In this document: positions 53,617-64,000 of the stretch, in pieces
Layout of the letters: every line of letters begins with the position of its first letter
Position numbering within the stretch: position 1 is the first letter of the stretch
NCBI GenBank assembly: GCA_037389465.1
Contig: JAZARR010000110.1
Coordinates: forward strand, 62,001-126,000
Source: Baylisascaris procyonis
Taxonomy: Eukaryota; Nematoda; Chromadorea; Rhabditida; Ascarididae
DNA length: 64,000 nucleotides
Direction: 5' to 3'
Notes under the pieces: generated by a model
Seen by the model: only the letters and a program-made list of their open reading frames with translations
Told to the model about the DNA's origin: nothing
Database searches by the model: none
Program-made: the position numbers and the translations under genes

Positions 53617-56600
53617 GTTTGTATTTTCCGAAGGATAAACTATAGCAATAGGCGGTATAAGCCCCACTCTCCGTTGAATTCTTATTCCATCCAATCCTAT
53701 CTTTCTACTTAACTGCCATGTTTCCTATCGATATTCTCCATTAATCGCATATTATTGTCGGCTGATCGAACGGAACAGGAACTGCATGTTGCACATCCTC
53801 CACAGCTTGTTGCATTATGTAGTCCCTTTTCCTCGCTTCCCCCGCTAATACTCAGTTGCCTCCACTCAAGGCGATATTTCAGTATAAATGAATAAAACCT
53901 TTTTAAATACTCCCTAATTTCTGTGAACAGTATTTCTTCCGAGAATTTCATCGATAGTTGCGGCAACAAGATTAAACGTTTTTTATATTTGATGGATATA
54001 CAATACGATGAACGTGCATTTAATGAACTTAGTATTTGCGAACACCCGAGAGGGTCACCTTGTGAGAATGATAGGAAGGAAATGATGATCGAAGGGAGAA
54101 AATATTTCAGAGAATTAAAAAACAAACAGCTGGCAATAAGCGAGAACAATAATAGCGAAAGAAAAGTAAATGAACGTGCGATATAAATGTGCATCATGAA
54201 ACGTAAACATGTAAAAAGTGATCAAGGGAGTAATCACTAAGAAAGAAGAATAAATAAATACACAAATGTGCAACAGCTGATGATATAGTACCTAAATTTG
54301 TGGGAATCAGGCAGTACCGGGTAAATGATTTTATTGTTTTTTAAATGGATATCGCATTCAACGTTTGTACAATTTCTAGGATATGAAGCTGTCGCATAGA
54401 TTCATATGAGGTGAATTTTTTTCTGAATTCTCTATTGCTGTTGCGTTATGGCAGTTTTCGGCTAGTTAGATCCGTTTACATGTAAGAAAACGAATAAACG
54501 AGTGCAGTAATATAATCTTTTGTCATTTTCTTCCTTTGAAATGATCGATGTCGCAATACTTCAAAAAAGAAGTACCACTTTGAGGAATTTGTTGATTATT
54601 GTGCGGATATCTTTTCTTGAGATTTCCTACGCAAATTTCGATAACATTCGCCTCCCTGAATTGGTCGATATTGATTGAGCAATTCCGTTAATCTAACCTT
54701 AATTTGAAATTCACTCATTCTTCTGGCTGGAAATGACGTTATATGTCGTTTTTTTTTCGCAAACATAAATTACCGAGCGAGAGAAATAAAGTCAGAAATT
54801 TTGAAAACAGAATAAAGGAAAAAAGGCACAATGGGGAACGCATTAAAAAAAGCATCTTTTAAGGGAGAAAGATTGCCGATAAGTGAATGTTTCATTTTTA
54901 TGGTTTTATTGTCCGGCTATTAAGGGGGAACTGCATTTTATTGATTAATCTCGAATTTTTCTTCTATCACAATAAGTGAAATCGTCAAATTCGCTGAAAA
55001 GTTTGCCTTAGTTTTTTAAAATTTCGAATGATTGCCAGTTGTATGCTAACATTCTTGAGTAAAATTACCCATCAAACTCTATCATTGCTCAATACCAAAA
55101 ATGCAGTGAACATTTCGAAGAGATCAACACAGAGCTTCAGTTGACTATGTTCAGCATGCTCATTTATTGGAATGAATAAAATCATCTAAATGTCTAATCA
55201 CTTCTTCAAGTACAACATCTCTTTGATAGCTTTTAGTGGAAAATGCATCGATAAGTTTCATGCACGTTAAACAATCATAACCAAGGAAGTGCATATTTAA
55301 AATGCCCTTAATGGTCAAAGAGTTTAAATTTAATCAAAAAAGAACTCATAAAATTCGCCATTTTCCAAAATGAACACATGTTCGAGAGGGGGCTTCTCTA
55401 TGAGGGGAGATGGAGGGGGAAGGGGGTATACCATAATCGCAAAGCAAACCGCGTGAATCACCTTTGCTTGCTTGCTTGCTTGCGTGATAGGCATTGGGCG
55501 TCACAAGGTCGATGCCCTCTGGTGTTGTTGCGACTGCATATATATGTAATGCTAGCTTAAATGACTGTTAATGCGTGAATGATTAAATAATTTTTAATAC
55601 AAATATTCTTCATGGAAATATACAATGTCAATCAAAGTGCCGATCCTATTTCTATCTAAACATATTGTTGTGATTGTGTCGTATATTTTAATGTCAGTTG
55701 AAACATTGATTTTATGTAAATTCTGATAATAGTGCGCATCGTTGTCACTATAAAACGAGCGGTTTGATTACAATAAATATCTTCGTTGGTCTGACACATC
55801 GCTACAACACCTCACCTCGCACACGAGTTGTGATGATATGCGAGAGGAGAGACGTAGGACGTTAGCGCTGGCGTCCGTAGTACCGAATCGTGGCCTACGT
55901 TGCGTTCGTCGTTTCGTATTGCTTCTTCTTCCTAGCTGCCATCGCGTCTGATGTCACTTCGCTTTTCGTGATTATTCGTTAAATGATAATCGACTTCGTC
56001 GAGATTTTCTCGAATTTCCTCCACTTTCGCTTGGCTTTGGAGCCACACTTCCAGGAAGTTCTCTTCGCTTCGTGTCATTTCTTCATAGTTTTTCCTCTTC
56101 CTTTACGCGATTAGGGGGAGGGGGGGGGGGGGGGGTGAAGGGAATTTCGCATCGATTGTGTCCATTCCTCATTTTTCTTACTCATCAGGTTGGCCATTCT
56201 GGAGATCCCGACGATATGGTGCCTCAGCTCCGTTCGAAGCTCGCGAAGTGATTCGTTATCATCGATCGGTAGCCCCTTGTGATGTGGTACATTTCCCAGA
56301 TACTGAACGGGTCTGGTTCGTATTAGAGTCAGTAACCGACGAATAGGTACCGAAATCACCGAATAGAGGTGAGTACCTCACCTCGGGCATCAGATGTGGC
56401 GATATGGAAGTAGGACGCGCAGCCCTAAAAATGAGGCCGAAGAAGATATTTATCGAAACCAAATCGCTTTTTTTATAGTGACAATGATGCGCATTATTAT
56501 TAGAATTGAAATAACATCAGTATTTCAGTTGATATTAAAATGTGTTAACGTTAAAATGTACGACATATTAACAACAATATGTTTAAATAGAAACAGGATC

Positions 56601-59600
56601 GTCGCTTTGATTGACATTATATATTTCCATGAAGAATATTTCCATTAAGAGTCATTTAATCATCCAGGTGTTCACAGTCATTTAAGTAGCATTAAGTATG
56701 AATGCAATCACAAGAACACCAAAGGACATCGAACTTGTGACGCCTCAATACTCACCTCATATGCAAGCAAACGAAGGTGATTCAAACGATTTGCTTCACG
56801 ATTGCGACAGGTGGAGACAATAAGTCAGCTTAACAAAGCTCATTGCACTGAATCACCTATGTTGAAATGTTTGAATATTTAATGCTCGAATTTCAGTATA
56901 TGCATTAGCATAGTTGCATAATGCGTTAACGATTACCACCTTTGCATCGTATCAAAGAAGTGTGCTCTAGAAAGACGGCTTAGCGATAGGTAAAATGGTC
57001 GTTGTCATGTACACGTAGCTTGTAGTATGCAAAATCCATGTTGGCAGCAAATAACGCCATGTTTCAGACACTTGCACTAAATTATTGATGAGGTTTCGCA
57101 TTATGTTATTGTACTTCTGTTGGCGTTTATTGAGAGTCATGGTTGCAGCCGAATATTCCGGAGCCAAGGCGGCTCATCTACAATGAGAACAGTCCTATCT
57201 ATCGGCGTGGTGATCCAAAGCAGGCCGGCGAATTTGGTGCTGCTGTGAAAATCGATAAAGAGGTTTAATTTCAATTATGTAAAAGAGTGAAAGTTTGACA
57301 TTTTTTAATGCAAAAAAATCATTAAAACTTGTAAATAAGTTTTCGAATTGGCGAAAAACGCATCTGCAAATGTTGTGTGCGTGCGCTTTGGAAGATCGGT
57401 AAAATTAAAATAATAATGCTCCTTTGATGGTGAATTTCATTTCAGTTCATTTATTCATCATTTCCGACTGAATTTTCTGAGCAAAAGTGATGATACATAG
57501 AAGAATTCAGCGAATGCATAAATTTCATTTACAGATTGCTCTAAAATCTACTAATCGTCCATGAGTGGGTTCGGAAATTGTTTCTACTTGTAAGAAATTA
57601 AACGTTCATTTCAATTACAAATCTCTTTTAATTGCCTAAAAGAAGTCTATGAGCTAGGGGAAGGGAGGGGATGAGAAAATAAGCTAGGATTTTGAAGTGG
57701 GTTGATTTTTAGCTTTGATTCCTTTCATGGACCCAATTCTAGCATAGGATTCTAGATTAGACGCTACCTTCAATCATACAGGGGGAATTGTCTTTTGCAG
57801 CGATGTAATGGGGAAAGTAAGTGCCCACATAATAATGAACTAGCTCTAAATTTTTCGTCCGAAGATATATTGCATCGTCCAATTTTTGTCATCTAGTTCA
57901 TTCATTTATCAAATATTATCTAGCTGGATCATTTTTAATAGGAAAACTCAAAATTTATATTGGAATTGAGAAAAAAAATTCAATATTATCAATTCAGAAA
58001 CTGCCACCATCCGAACGTAAAAAGTATGATGAAGGATTCAAAAGGAATTCGTTCAACGAATATGTTTCCGAAATGATTTCACTGCATCGATCTTTGCCTA
58101 ATAACACCGATGAAATGTAAGTTTCGCACTGATATCCATATTTCTCACTAAATACTACTGAAACAATTTCTTTTAAGGAATTTTCGGTCTCCTTCCACCT
58201 TTGTCCATATTCAGACGAAGTAAAAACTTTTTATAACCTATCGTCCCTAAAAGTCAGAAAACGACTTATTTGATATCCCATTGGCAATTAGGGAACTTAT
58301 TGATATCGCTTGACTTAATGTACAATTCCCTTCTTACCCGTTCCAGACGGAAGATATTGTATCCAATTTTGGTTTGACATATACCTAAGCTACGTGTTCT
58401 GAACACGTGCAGGGACAGGTGATATAGTGGATTCGGGGGTTAGTTTGTTCAAAATTCCAATCAGACGATTCTATTTGTTGACATTCCAGGTTGCTAAACT
58501 ATAGTCATTGCAAAATTTTGTTTATAACGAAAAGGATTATGCGCGAAATTGCTAGAGAGAACAGCGAAATCGACAGCATGCGTTAATAAATGGCGAAAGG
58601 TGTCAAAAATATTGGCATGAGATTCGTCTTCGCATTCCCTTGTTCTAACTAACGAGTTCACATGGGAAATGACGCCTTCATGTTTTAGTTAATCCAACCG
58701 AATGCACAAGTCATTCGCTTTTTTTTTGTGACGCAGCTGCTGCAAAATGAGAAACCAACCGATAAAAAATGCATAGAAGTTTTTACGCGGACTAAATATT
58801 GACGACGTATACTTATTTGTCCCTAAATAATTTATTGATTTTGTTGGTATTAGTGATCTGATAGGTGATGATTTATCGATATCTTCAGACGGCATCATTT
58901 AATCTTTTACCAATATGAGTAAGGATATAAAAAAATCGAAAGGTGTGAACTGTAATACATCGGCAATCTGTTTTCGTGATTCGTTGGTGAAGGAGAAGCT
59001 GTGAATTTTGGGAGGGGATTTGGGAAGTAGGAGATAAATCCCAAACGATTGAACTGAATGGCAAGAAGTTTCGTGCAAGTGGTACTCCCATGAAAGCTGA
59101 ATGACGCTATTGTATCTCGCATACCGTGGCTCAAGTGTCCTGAAAATGTACGTTATGGATCAGTGGAAAGTTCGGATTAAATAATGTTTGTGGATTATCT
59201 GAACCTGAAGCTCACAGTTTTCTTGTAAGGTTCATGAAATTTGCATCTTCCATGAAGGTGGTCAATGCTTAAAGAAAGATTCCGCAGATAGCGTACCCTC
59301 TCGATTACTGAAGGAACACTCGTTATAAAGCTAAAATATTCTATACAAGCTACCTAAGATTTGCAGATATTGAACAAAGGCTAAACATTCTTTCTATGAG
59401 AATACATACATTCTTCAGAAATTACCATAGAGTGAAATAAGTAAAAGATAGTTGCAGTGTAGCTGAACAGCTGAAAGGCCTCGTTTAAGCTGTCTAGTTT
59501 TACAAATCTTAAGCAGAATGGTGGAATCGTTTTTTTTTTCGCAAATTAAGCGAATTTTACGATTCACGTTGCCTTTGCGATTCATCTAAAGTTTATAAAT

Positions 59601-62600
59601 GCCATGGCTAGAGCTGAAAAAGATTATGTAGGTAGCATCCGAAGACCAAAGGATTATTCATGCAAATGTCTTGTTGCTCATTGACCGAATACTTAACGCC
59701 TGGCCTTGGAGAAATTGCACCGAGTGGTTAGTTGTGGTGAGATGCACAAATACAGCGCAGTTGTAATCGTGTACAAACAGTATGAGATCACCGCGAAACT
59801 TCTCTTTCTCCCCTTTCTCTCCCTCCTTCGAAAAAAAAAAGCTCATATAACTTTTAACTACCACCAAAGACCACCAATAAACGTCTGATGGCCTTTGATT
59901 GTTAAAAGTGGTTAACAGCACTGGTTTAGCAAACTTTGGGTGTTAAAACCGACTTCAGGCATTCGCTCTAGTTTTCGTCTACTGTAGCTTCAGTTGGTAG
60001 CACCAACTATCCAAATTCTGGAGGGGGGGGGGGTGGGGTGGGTGGACTTGCAAAAACCGAATTGTAATGACTTTCATTTTTAACAGCCTTATTGTATGTT
60101 ATCGGTTTCTGTTGCACTGTATTTTCTTGATATTGTCATCGTTGCTCTGCCTCGCATCTATTCGAAACGCTCACTTTCAGAACAGAGATTGCAGATAACG
60201 CTATAAGGATTCGAATTCGAACTTTTAGTTGTTTCAGCGAAAGCATTTAATCGTTATGCTAACCATTTCTAAGCATTACTTATATAATGAGATGATAGAT
60301 AAATTCAAAATTTACTAGCAAAACTCTATTATCGGAAATCGAAAGTCGAATGATTTAACAATTAACGATCAGAAAAATGAAAAAATAACGATTAGATTAC
60401 TTGAAGCGATATTTAGGAATTTGTTTTTCGAAATTTGAAGTACATCTAATGAATCTAATTTTCTCTCCGCAATTTATTTTGTTCTAAAAATTAAATAATT
60501 TCCTCTGAGTAATTTTATCATATTATTGATTTTTAGGTGCAAAAATATGAGTTATAATGAGAATTTGCCGGATGCATCAGTGATCATTTGTTTTCACAAT
60601 GAGGCATGGTCGGCTCTTCTCAGAACAGTACATAGCGTTCTCGATAGGACGCCTCAGAAATTGCTTACAGAGATTATTCTCGTTGATGATTTCTCCGATA
60701 TGGATCACCTTAAGGTAAAAAATCTCTTCAACAATCATCTGTAATACAATTTTTTTAAAATTTTTCCACCAAACATGGCGTTCAAACGGTAAAATCTATA
60801 TAATCAGGATTTCGACTTTGAGATATAAATGGATGAAAAAATCCGCTTTTGCATACATCAGCTTGATCGAAAATCTAGTGAGCACGTTTCCATTCCGTAA
60901 TTGTAATAGATCAAAAGCAGACTCGACAGTTAACTAATCGCTGAGTCGTTTTATGAAAAGATCGCATACTTTGGGCCGGCCACTTTCTGGATCCTCGAAT
61001 CGACTCGGTTTATTGCTGTTTGATTTTGCAATTCGTTGTAAAAGTCAGCGAAAATCTTGCAATTACAAAAGTTTATTGTAAGTTATTGCAATTGGAATAT
61101 TGCAATTATGCTTTTCGGGACTAGGCTTGATGGTAGATGGATTCCGACAGCAAACAAGGTAAAGTTGAAGCTGATCGACGGTTGAATAGGGTATGAGAAT
61201 ATAGCTTTGTTAAAGGGTTTCAAAAATTGCCTAAGATATTTGCCTCAGGTTGACCTGATTCAATCTTGCGAAGCAGGGTAATTGAATAAATCCACCGTCT
61301 TTCTTTTTGGAGAGTCTAATTGAAGTCTCTGTCAGCCTTGAAAATGAAGATTTTTTTAGAGAACCTATAGAAGTACTATAGGTCAGAAAATGCCTCGACA
61401 CTGCATTGTCACCTTCCTCAGCTAATGTTATTATTACTCTTAGTATTACCAATCATTACTGTTACTGCCATTATTCTTTCACCATTATTATTGTTACAAA
61501 TGCTATTTGGTTAAATCTGTTTGGCACAAAACTATTTGGAGTGATTTTTGGGACTTGGAGTCGGAGTGGATTTGTATGTGTCTGATCTGTGATTTTTACA
61601 TTCGAATCAGTACGGTTGATTGAAGTGAAATATACGGTCATGCCGACAAGCAGATAATTGAATACTTCACAATATGTGTTTTTGTTGAGCAAAAAATTAA
61701 AAATTAGCCTTCTGAGGGATTAGTTACGTTTGTTTCAGAAGCCTCTTGAAGATTACCTGAGCCAGTTCGGGAAGGTGCGCATTGTCCGCATGGAAAGCAG
61801 AATGGGACTCATTCGAGCTCGACTTAAAGGTGCTTCGGTTGCTAGAGGCACTGTGTTGATTTATCTTGATTCCCATTGCGAGTGCATGGAAGGTAAATTG
61901 TAATCTTTCATGTTTCATGATTTCAGTTATCTCTCATTTTAGCTTTGCATGTAATTTCTTTCTTCATTCGCCTACCACAACTAGCGAACCACAAGTGCCC
62001 TGCGACGACAAAATTTATTGTGTATATTTTATACGAAAAGAACAACCACTTCCCTTTTTTTCACATTCCGATGGTACGTATGAGGCATTGACGTTTGTTA
62101 TGGGCTCCAAATTTTTTGTTTTAATACTGGTCGATTGTGGTCCTTAGAAAAGGAAACGAATTTTTGATTGAGAACTTCAACTGCTTTGTGGATGTTTTGA
62201 GCAGCTGCCCGTCTTGCTGAAGTGAAATATAAGCGCACTATCCTCTTGATGCAAGCTTTCACTTGTTTAGAAAGAGATTCGATAAGTTAGATGATTTTTC
62301 TTATGTTTGATTGACGAAACTCATAACCAGATACATGTTGGCAGTTATAAACTCCCAAATTATTTCAGGTTGGGTGGAACCACTACTGGATCGAATTGCG
62401 CAAAATTCATCGAATGTTGTTACGCCAGTGATTGATACGATCGATTTGGAAACATTTCAATATCATCTCTCCGGGCATAATCGATTAAGCGTTGGTGGAT
62501 TCAATTGGGGACTAGTCTTCAATTGGCATCTACTACCCGATCGAGATTTTAAGGCTATGAAAACTCGCATTGATCCCGTCCCGTATGATTTATTATTGGC

Positions 62601-63411
62601 ATTATTTAGTAGAGATATGAGGACACAAAAGTTGAGACGATAATCATATCTCTTTATGATTTTGAGTTTTTGCCTTGGTTAGTTTGTTTATTAGCCAAAA
62701 AGACATTGTTTTAAGACTGCAACATGTCCTTCAAGCTTCATTGGAGCAAATTTTCTGCGTTCCTGCCTGAAATCAATATAAAAATCTAGTGCTCCGAGAA
62801 GGAAGTATTCCCTTTAATGATCCTAGGAGTCATCATATCACTGCCAACTGTTTCATGTTAAGTTACAGCATATCAACCGTGAGTGTTTAATGGAAGGGAA
62901 TCTGGCCAAAATATATGTCTGAGACCACTGTTTGATGGAGATGTAAACGAAGAGGATTTTGGTAGATAGAACACTTGATTATTGCCTACCTTATTCGAGG
63001 GATTGTCTTGCTGGGATACGCTCCATCCCGATTTTGCGATGATGATATCGCCATAAAGTTTCTTCAAATGTGTTGAAGCTGCCGACAGGTTTCAGATGTT
63101 TTTGAGCATAAAGACATTGAAAGTGGTAACTGGAAAGTACATCATTCACATTCAGGTGTACTATTGTTGAGGGAGAAATTCAAAGGGATTGGGTGGAAAT
63201 GTTTGCTACTTCAACGCATAAATAATCCTAAATAAACGACTGTCAAAAATTAGATGGGACACCACCCTCGTTTGCATACTTTGTCGATTGCAGATCTCCG
63301 ACGATGGCTGGTGGCTTGTTCGCCATCGATCGACAGTATTTCGAGAAATTGGGCACATACGATCCTGGATTTGATATTTGGGGTGGAGAAAATTTGGAAA
63401 TCTCATTCAAG
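53398..63411 (+). CDS. Polypeptide N-acetylgalactosaminyltransferase, GLY-5-like (5' and central exons; C-terminus outside the window)
   Basis: A Golgi type II membrane enzyme that starts mucin-type O-glycosylation: UDP-GalNAc + Ser/Thr of a protein gives GalNAc-alpha-Ser/Thr + UDP, Mn2+-dependent, family GT27. Firm exons are 57149-57262, 57998-58116, 60537-60714, 61739-61892, 62369-62582 and 63294-63411 (897 nt, 299 codons, all phases compatible). A likely stem exon, 53398-53616, also ends in phase 0. Counting from 57149, [20 protein letters not shown] starts the GT-A fold, the metal-binding DSH is at 181-183 (IYLDSHCEC), and the Gal/GalNAc-T motif [19 protein letters not shown] is at 281-299. 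The [13 protein letters not shown] stem and the RIDPV and AGGLF blocks resemble nematode GLY-5. The HVGHVF segment and the ricin-type lectin domain must lie to the right of the window. Confidence 0.93.
53923..54186 (+). other. Open frame pair, + and - strand, function unknown
   Basis: The + frame (87 codons) gives a charged product with an acceptor-like AACAG near its start and its own stop TAA. The minus frame (53709-54197, 162 codons) gives a product with a hydrophobic N-terminus ([18 protein letters not shown]) and a Cys-rich end ([12 protein letters not shown]). Only one, or neither, can be real. The + frame could be an alternative exon of the GalNAc-T gene; the minus frame could be a small secreted protein. 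Neither is recognised. Confidence 0.2.
55431..55790 (+). repeat. Left arm of a large foldback (inverted repeat)
   Basis: About 360 bp that pair, in inverted orientation and with many scattered differences, with 56435-56815. One 21-bp block is perfect (55602-55622 against 56620-56640), and flanking blocks such as TTAAATGACTGT and GTCACTATAAAA also match. Confidence 0.85.
55932..56359 (-). pseudogene. Unknown coiled-coil-like coding remnant inside the foldback, interrupted at a homopolymer
   Basis: The first part (56359 down to 56111) starts [18 protein letters not shown] and includes [19 protein letters not shown], ending in a Pro run coded by the C17 tract and a stop. The second part (56078 down to 55932) reads [19 protein letters not shown], then [20 protein letters not shown], and stops. 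Both are charged and heptad-like, as though one protein had been split by a length change in the homopolymer. It lies between inverted arms, so it may be the gene of a mobile element. No family is recognised. It could also be an unrelated minus-strand exon. Confidence 0.35.
56116..56135 (+). repeat. Poly-G run
   Basis: A G5-A-G17-like tract beginning at about 56115, liable to slippage and to assembly length error. It coincides with the frame break of the coding remnant on the other strand. Confidence 0.9.
56435..56815 (-). repeat. Right arm of the large foldback
   Basis: It is the inverted counterpart of 55431-55790. Its outer end (GATTTGCTTCACGATTGCGA) matches the outer left arm (TCGCAAAGCAAAC) in inverse orientation with small gaps. 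No clear target duplication is visible outside either arm. Confidence 0.85.
57149..57262 (+). CDS. GalNAc-T exon 1 of the firm series
   Basis: It encodes 38 residues, [20 protein letters not shown], then [18 protein letters not shown]. The GEFGxxVxI segment immediately precedes the catalytic domain in GLY-5-type enzymes. The acceptor GGTTGCAG ends at 57148 and the donor GTTTAA starts at 57263. Confidence 0.85.
57263..57997 (+). other. GalNAc-T intron 1-2
   Basis: A 735-bp AT-rich intron with no further features seen. Confidence 0.85.
57998..58116 (+). CDS. GalNAc-T exon 2
   Basis: It encodes [20 protein letters not shown], then [19 protein letters not shown], the conserved entry to the GT-A domain. 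The acceptor is AATTCAG. The donor GTAAGT at 58117 leaves AT, completed to Met by the next exon where most relatives have Arg or Gln before the Cys. Confidence 0.92.
58117..60536 (+). other. GalNAc-T intron 2-3
   Basis: A 2.4-kb intron. A G-rich tract at about 60021-60046 can form a quadruplex on the + strand. Short frames near 58885-59134 (-) and 59658-59921 are not recognisable. Confidence 0.8.
60021..60046 (+). other. G-rich tract with G-quadruplex potential
   Basis: A run of about 11 G is followed by TGGGG, TGGG and TGG steps. Confidence 0.6.
60537..60714 (+). CDS. GalNAc-T exon 3 (nucleotide-binding strand)
   Basis: It encodes [39 protein letters not shown] and [26 protein letters not shown] and LVDD are core UDP-binding motifs of GT27. 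The acceptor TTTTTAG ends at 60536 and the donor GTAAAA starts at 60715. Confidence 0.96.
60715..61738 (+). other. GalNAc-T intron 3-4
   Basis: A 1.0-kb intron. At 61425-61500 there is a cluster of TTATTAT and ATTACT-like short repeats. No gene was seen. Confidence 0.85.
61739..61892 (+). CDS. GalNAc-T exon 4 (DxH motif)
   Basis: It encodes [37 protein letters not shown] and [12 protein letters not shown]. The DSH triad binds Mn2+ and the UDP phosphates in this family. The acceptor TTTCAG ends at 61738 and the donor GTAAAT starts at 61893. Confidence 0.97.
61893..62368 (+). other. GalNAc-T intron 4-5
   Basis: A 476-bp intron with no feature of note. Confidence 0.85.
62369..62582 (+). CDS. 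GalNAc-T exon 5
   Basis: It encodes [52 protein letters not shown] and [14 protein letters not shown], VxPVID and GGFxWxLxFxW are conserved GT27 blocks. The acceptor is TATTTCAG. The donor is GTATGA at 62583, leaving CC so that the split codon is Pro. Confidence 0.94.
62583..63293 (+). other. GalNAc-T intron 5-6
   Basis: A 711-bp intron. The exon 5 frame would run on to a stop at 62641-62643, but the conserved AGGLF segment resumes only at 63294. Confidence 0.85.
63294..63411 (+). CDS. GalNAc-T exon 6 (Gal/GalNAc-T motif)
   Basis: It encodes [20 protein letters not shown] and [25 protein letters not shown] carries the acidic residue of the Gal/GalNAc-transferase motif. The acceptor GATTGCAG ends at 63293. 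The donor is GTTTGT at 63412, phase 0. The next expected block (xWxCGG) is not present in the remaining 589 bp. Confidence 0.96.
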
Positions 63412-64000
63412 GTTTGTCTTCGTTTCGCCGAATTATTCACTTAACAAGAGCAAAGCAAAGCAGAAGTGCTGAAGATTGGGGCGTACTCCAACTGCCTGCG
63501 AAATCCGCAATTTATTACTGTATTTTCGAACACCCCTGGTTCCTATTGTAATGGACTAGTTCCACCCTGTCACTCGTTTTTAAGCCATATAAAATACAGG
63601 CAATCTTCTGTAGTTGCAATCATATATGATCATTATCTGTCGGGGTGCCGTATTCGGGAGGGGTGAAAAAGATGCGAAGTACCGAATTTTTCCTTTTTTT
63701 TCCGCCAGAATGGTTCAAAACTATTGATCGATCCATTTCAAATAAATAACCATCCGTTTGTAATCGACCGATACGCTAAAGGTTTAAAAAGCCTGTCCAC
63801 TATCCATTGCGTAAGCGAGCATCACAGCGGGATTCTTCCGTAAAAATAAGCGTCGCCTCATACCATTGTTAACGAGTTGTCACAGAGCCAACTTTGCTTC
63901 ATTTAGACCTGTGTGACCATTGTTTGATGAGCAGTGGAAAGATCGTTTTTAGCGGCGATGTGAAGTTATGCTCTTCCACTTTGAATTTAATCGAACACAA
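63412..64000 (+). other. GalNAc-T intron 6 (incomplete)
   Basis: The window ends inside this intron. No next exon encoding the WxCGG block can be found. Confidence 0.8.

Larger units (their letters stand above)
55791..56434 (-). other. Loop of the foldback, with minus-strand coding remnant
   Basis: The 0.64-kb centre is richer in G+C than the arms. On the minus strand it reads an 82-codon frame (56111-56359) into a C17 run, followed in another frame by a 48-codon segment. Near each edge is a short segment repeated in the same orientation (ACCTCACCTCG at 55809 and 56375, GTAGGACG at 55854 and 56410). At 56366-56384, GAGGTGAG and CTCACCTC form a perfect hairpin with a 3-nt loop. Confidence 0.7.
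53617..57148 (+). other. Probable GalNAc-T intron containing a foldback structure
   Basis: A 3.5-kb stretch between the likely stem exon and the first firm exon. It holds opposed open frames at 53709-54197 (-, 162 codons) and 53923-54186 (+, 87 codons), and the large inverted repeat at 55431-56815. Confidence 0.6.

Noticed and set aside
62311..62643. GalNAc-T frame ending at 62643 as a truncated enzyme
   Set aside because: The next conserved block resumes in a compatible phase at 63294, so the stop lies in an intron.

Overview
The window is AT-rich eukaryotic DNA with spliced genes. It most likely comes from a nematode: exons are short (75-230 nt), acceptors end in TTTCAG, TTGCAG or TTTTAG, donors are GTAAGT-like, and both recognisable proteins look like nematode members of their families. 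The introns (up to 3.5 kb) and the large empty intergenic space are longer than is usual in Caenorhabditis and would suit a parasitic clade V worm such as a strongylid. That placement is an inference. No prokaryotic features, rRNA, tRNA or CRISPR were seen.

Region 1 (1-17.9 kb, + strand) holds the 3' eleven coding exons of a long-chain acyl-CoA synthetase of the ACSL3/4 type. The eleven exons join with compatible phases into 564 codons plus a stop at 17479-17481. The N-terminal exons lie upstream of the window. Several introns carry (TA)n tracts, and introns 15542-16332 and 12989-14803 carry unusually long minus-strand open frames.

Region 2 (17.9-50.5 kb) is a gene desert in which I recognise no cellular gene. 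It contains microsatellites (TA, GA, TC), G-rich tracts, small duplications, a degenerate 27-bp minisatellite, a CpG-richer patch at 30.4-30.95 kb, possible fragments of DNA transposons and one clear mobile element. That element (44221-45696) is a truncated, frameshifted Penelope-like retroelement. It has a GIY-YIG endonuclease and near-identical 118/119-bp terminal inverted repeats, each carrying a decayed hammerhead-ribozyme-like motif.

Region 3 (about 50.5-64 kb, + strand) holds the 5' and central exons of a UDP-GalNAc:polypeptide N-acetylgalactosaminyltransferase (GalNAc-T, GLY-5-like). Six exons covering the stem end and most of the GT-A catalytic domain are firm (299 codons). One further stem exon at 53.4 kb is likely and a membrane-anchor exon at 50.5 kb is possible. 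The rest of the catalytic domain and the lectin domain lie beyond the right edge. The 3.5-kb intron before the first firm exon contains a large foldback structure (about 55431-55790 against 56435-56815, inverted) with a minus-strand coding remnant in its loop.

The two genes point the same way but act in unrelated pathways, fatty-acid activation and mucin-type O-glycosylation. Nothing in the sequence suggests that they are co-regulated.
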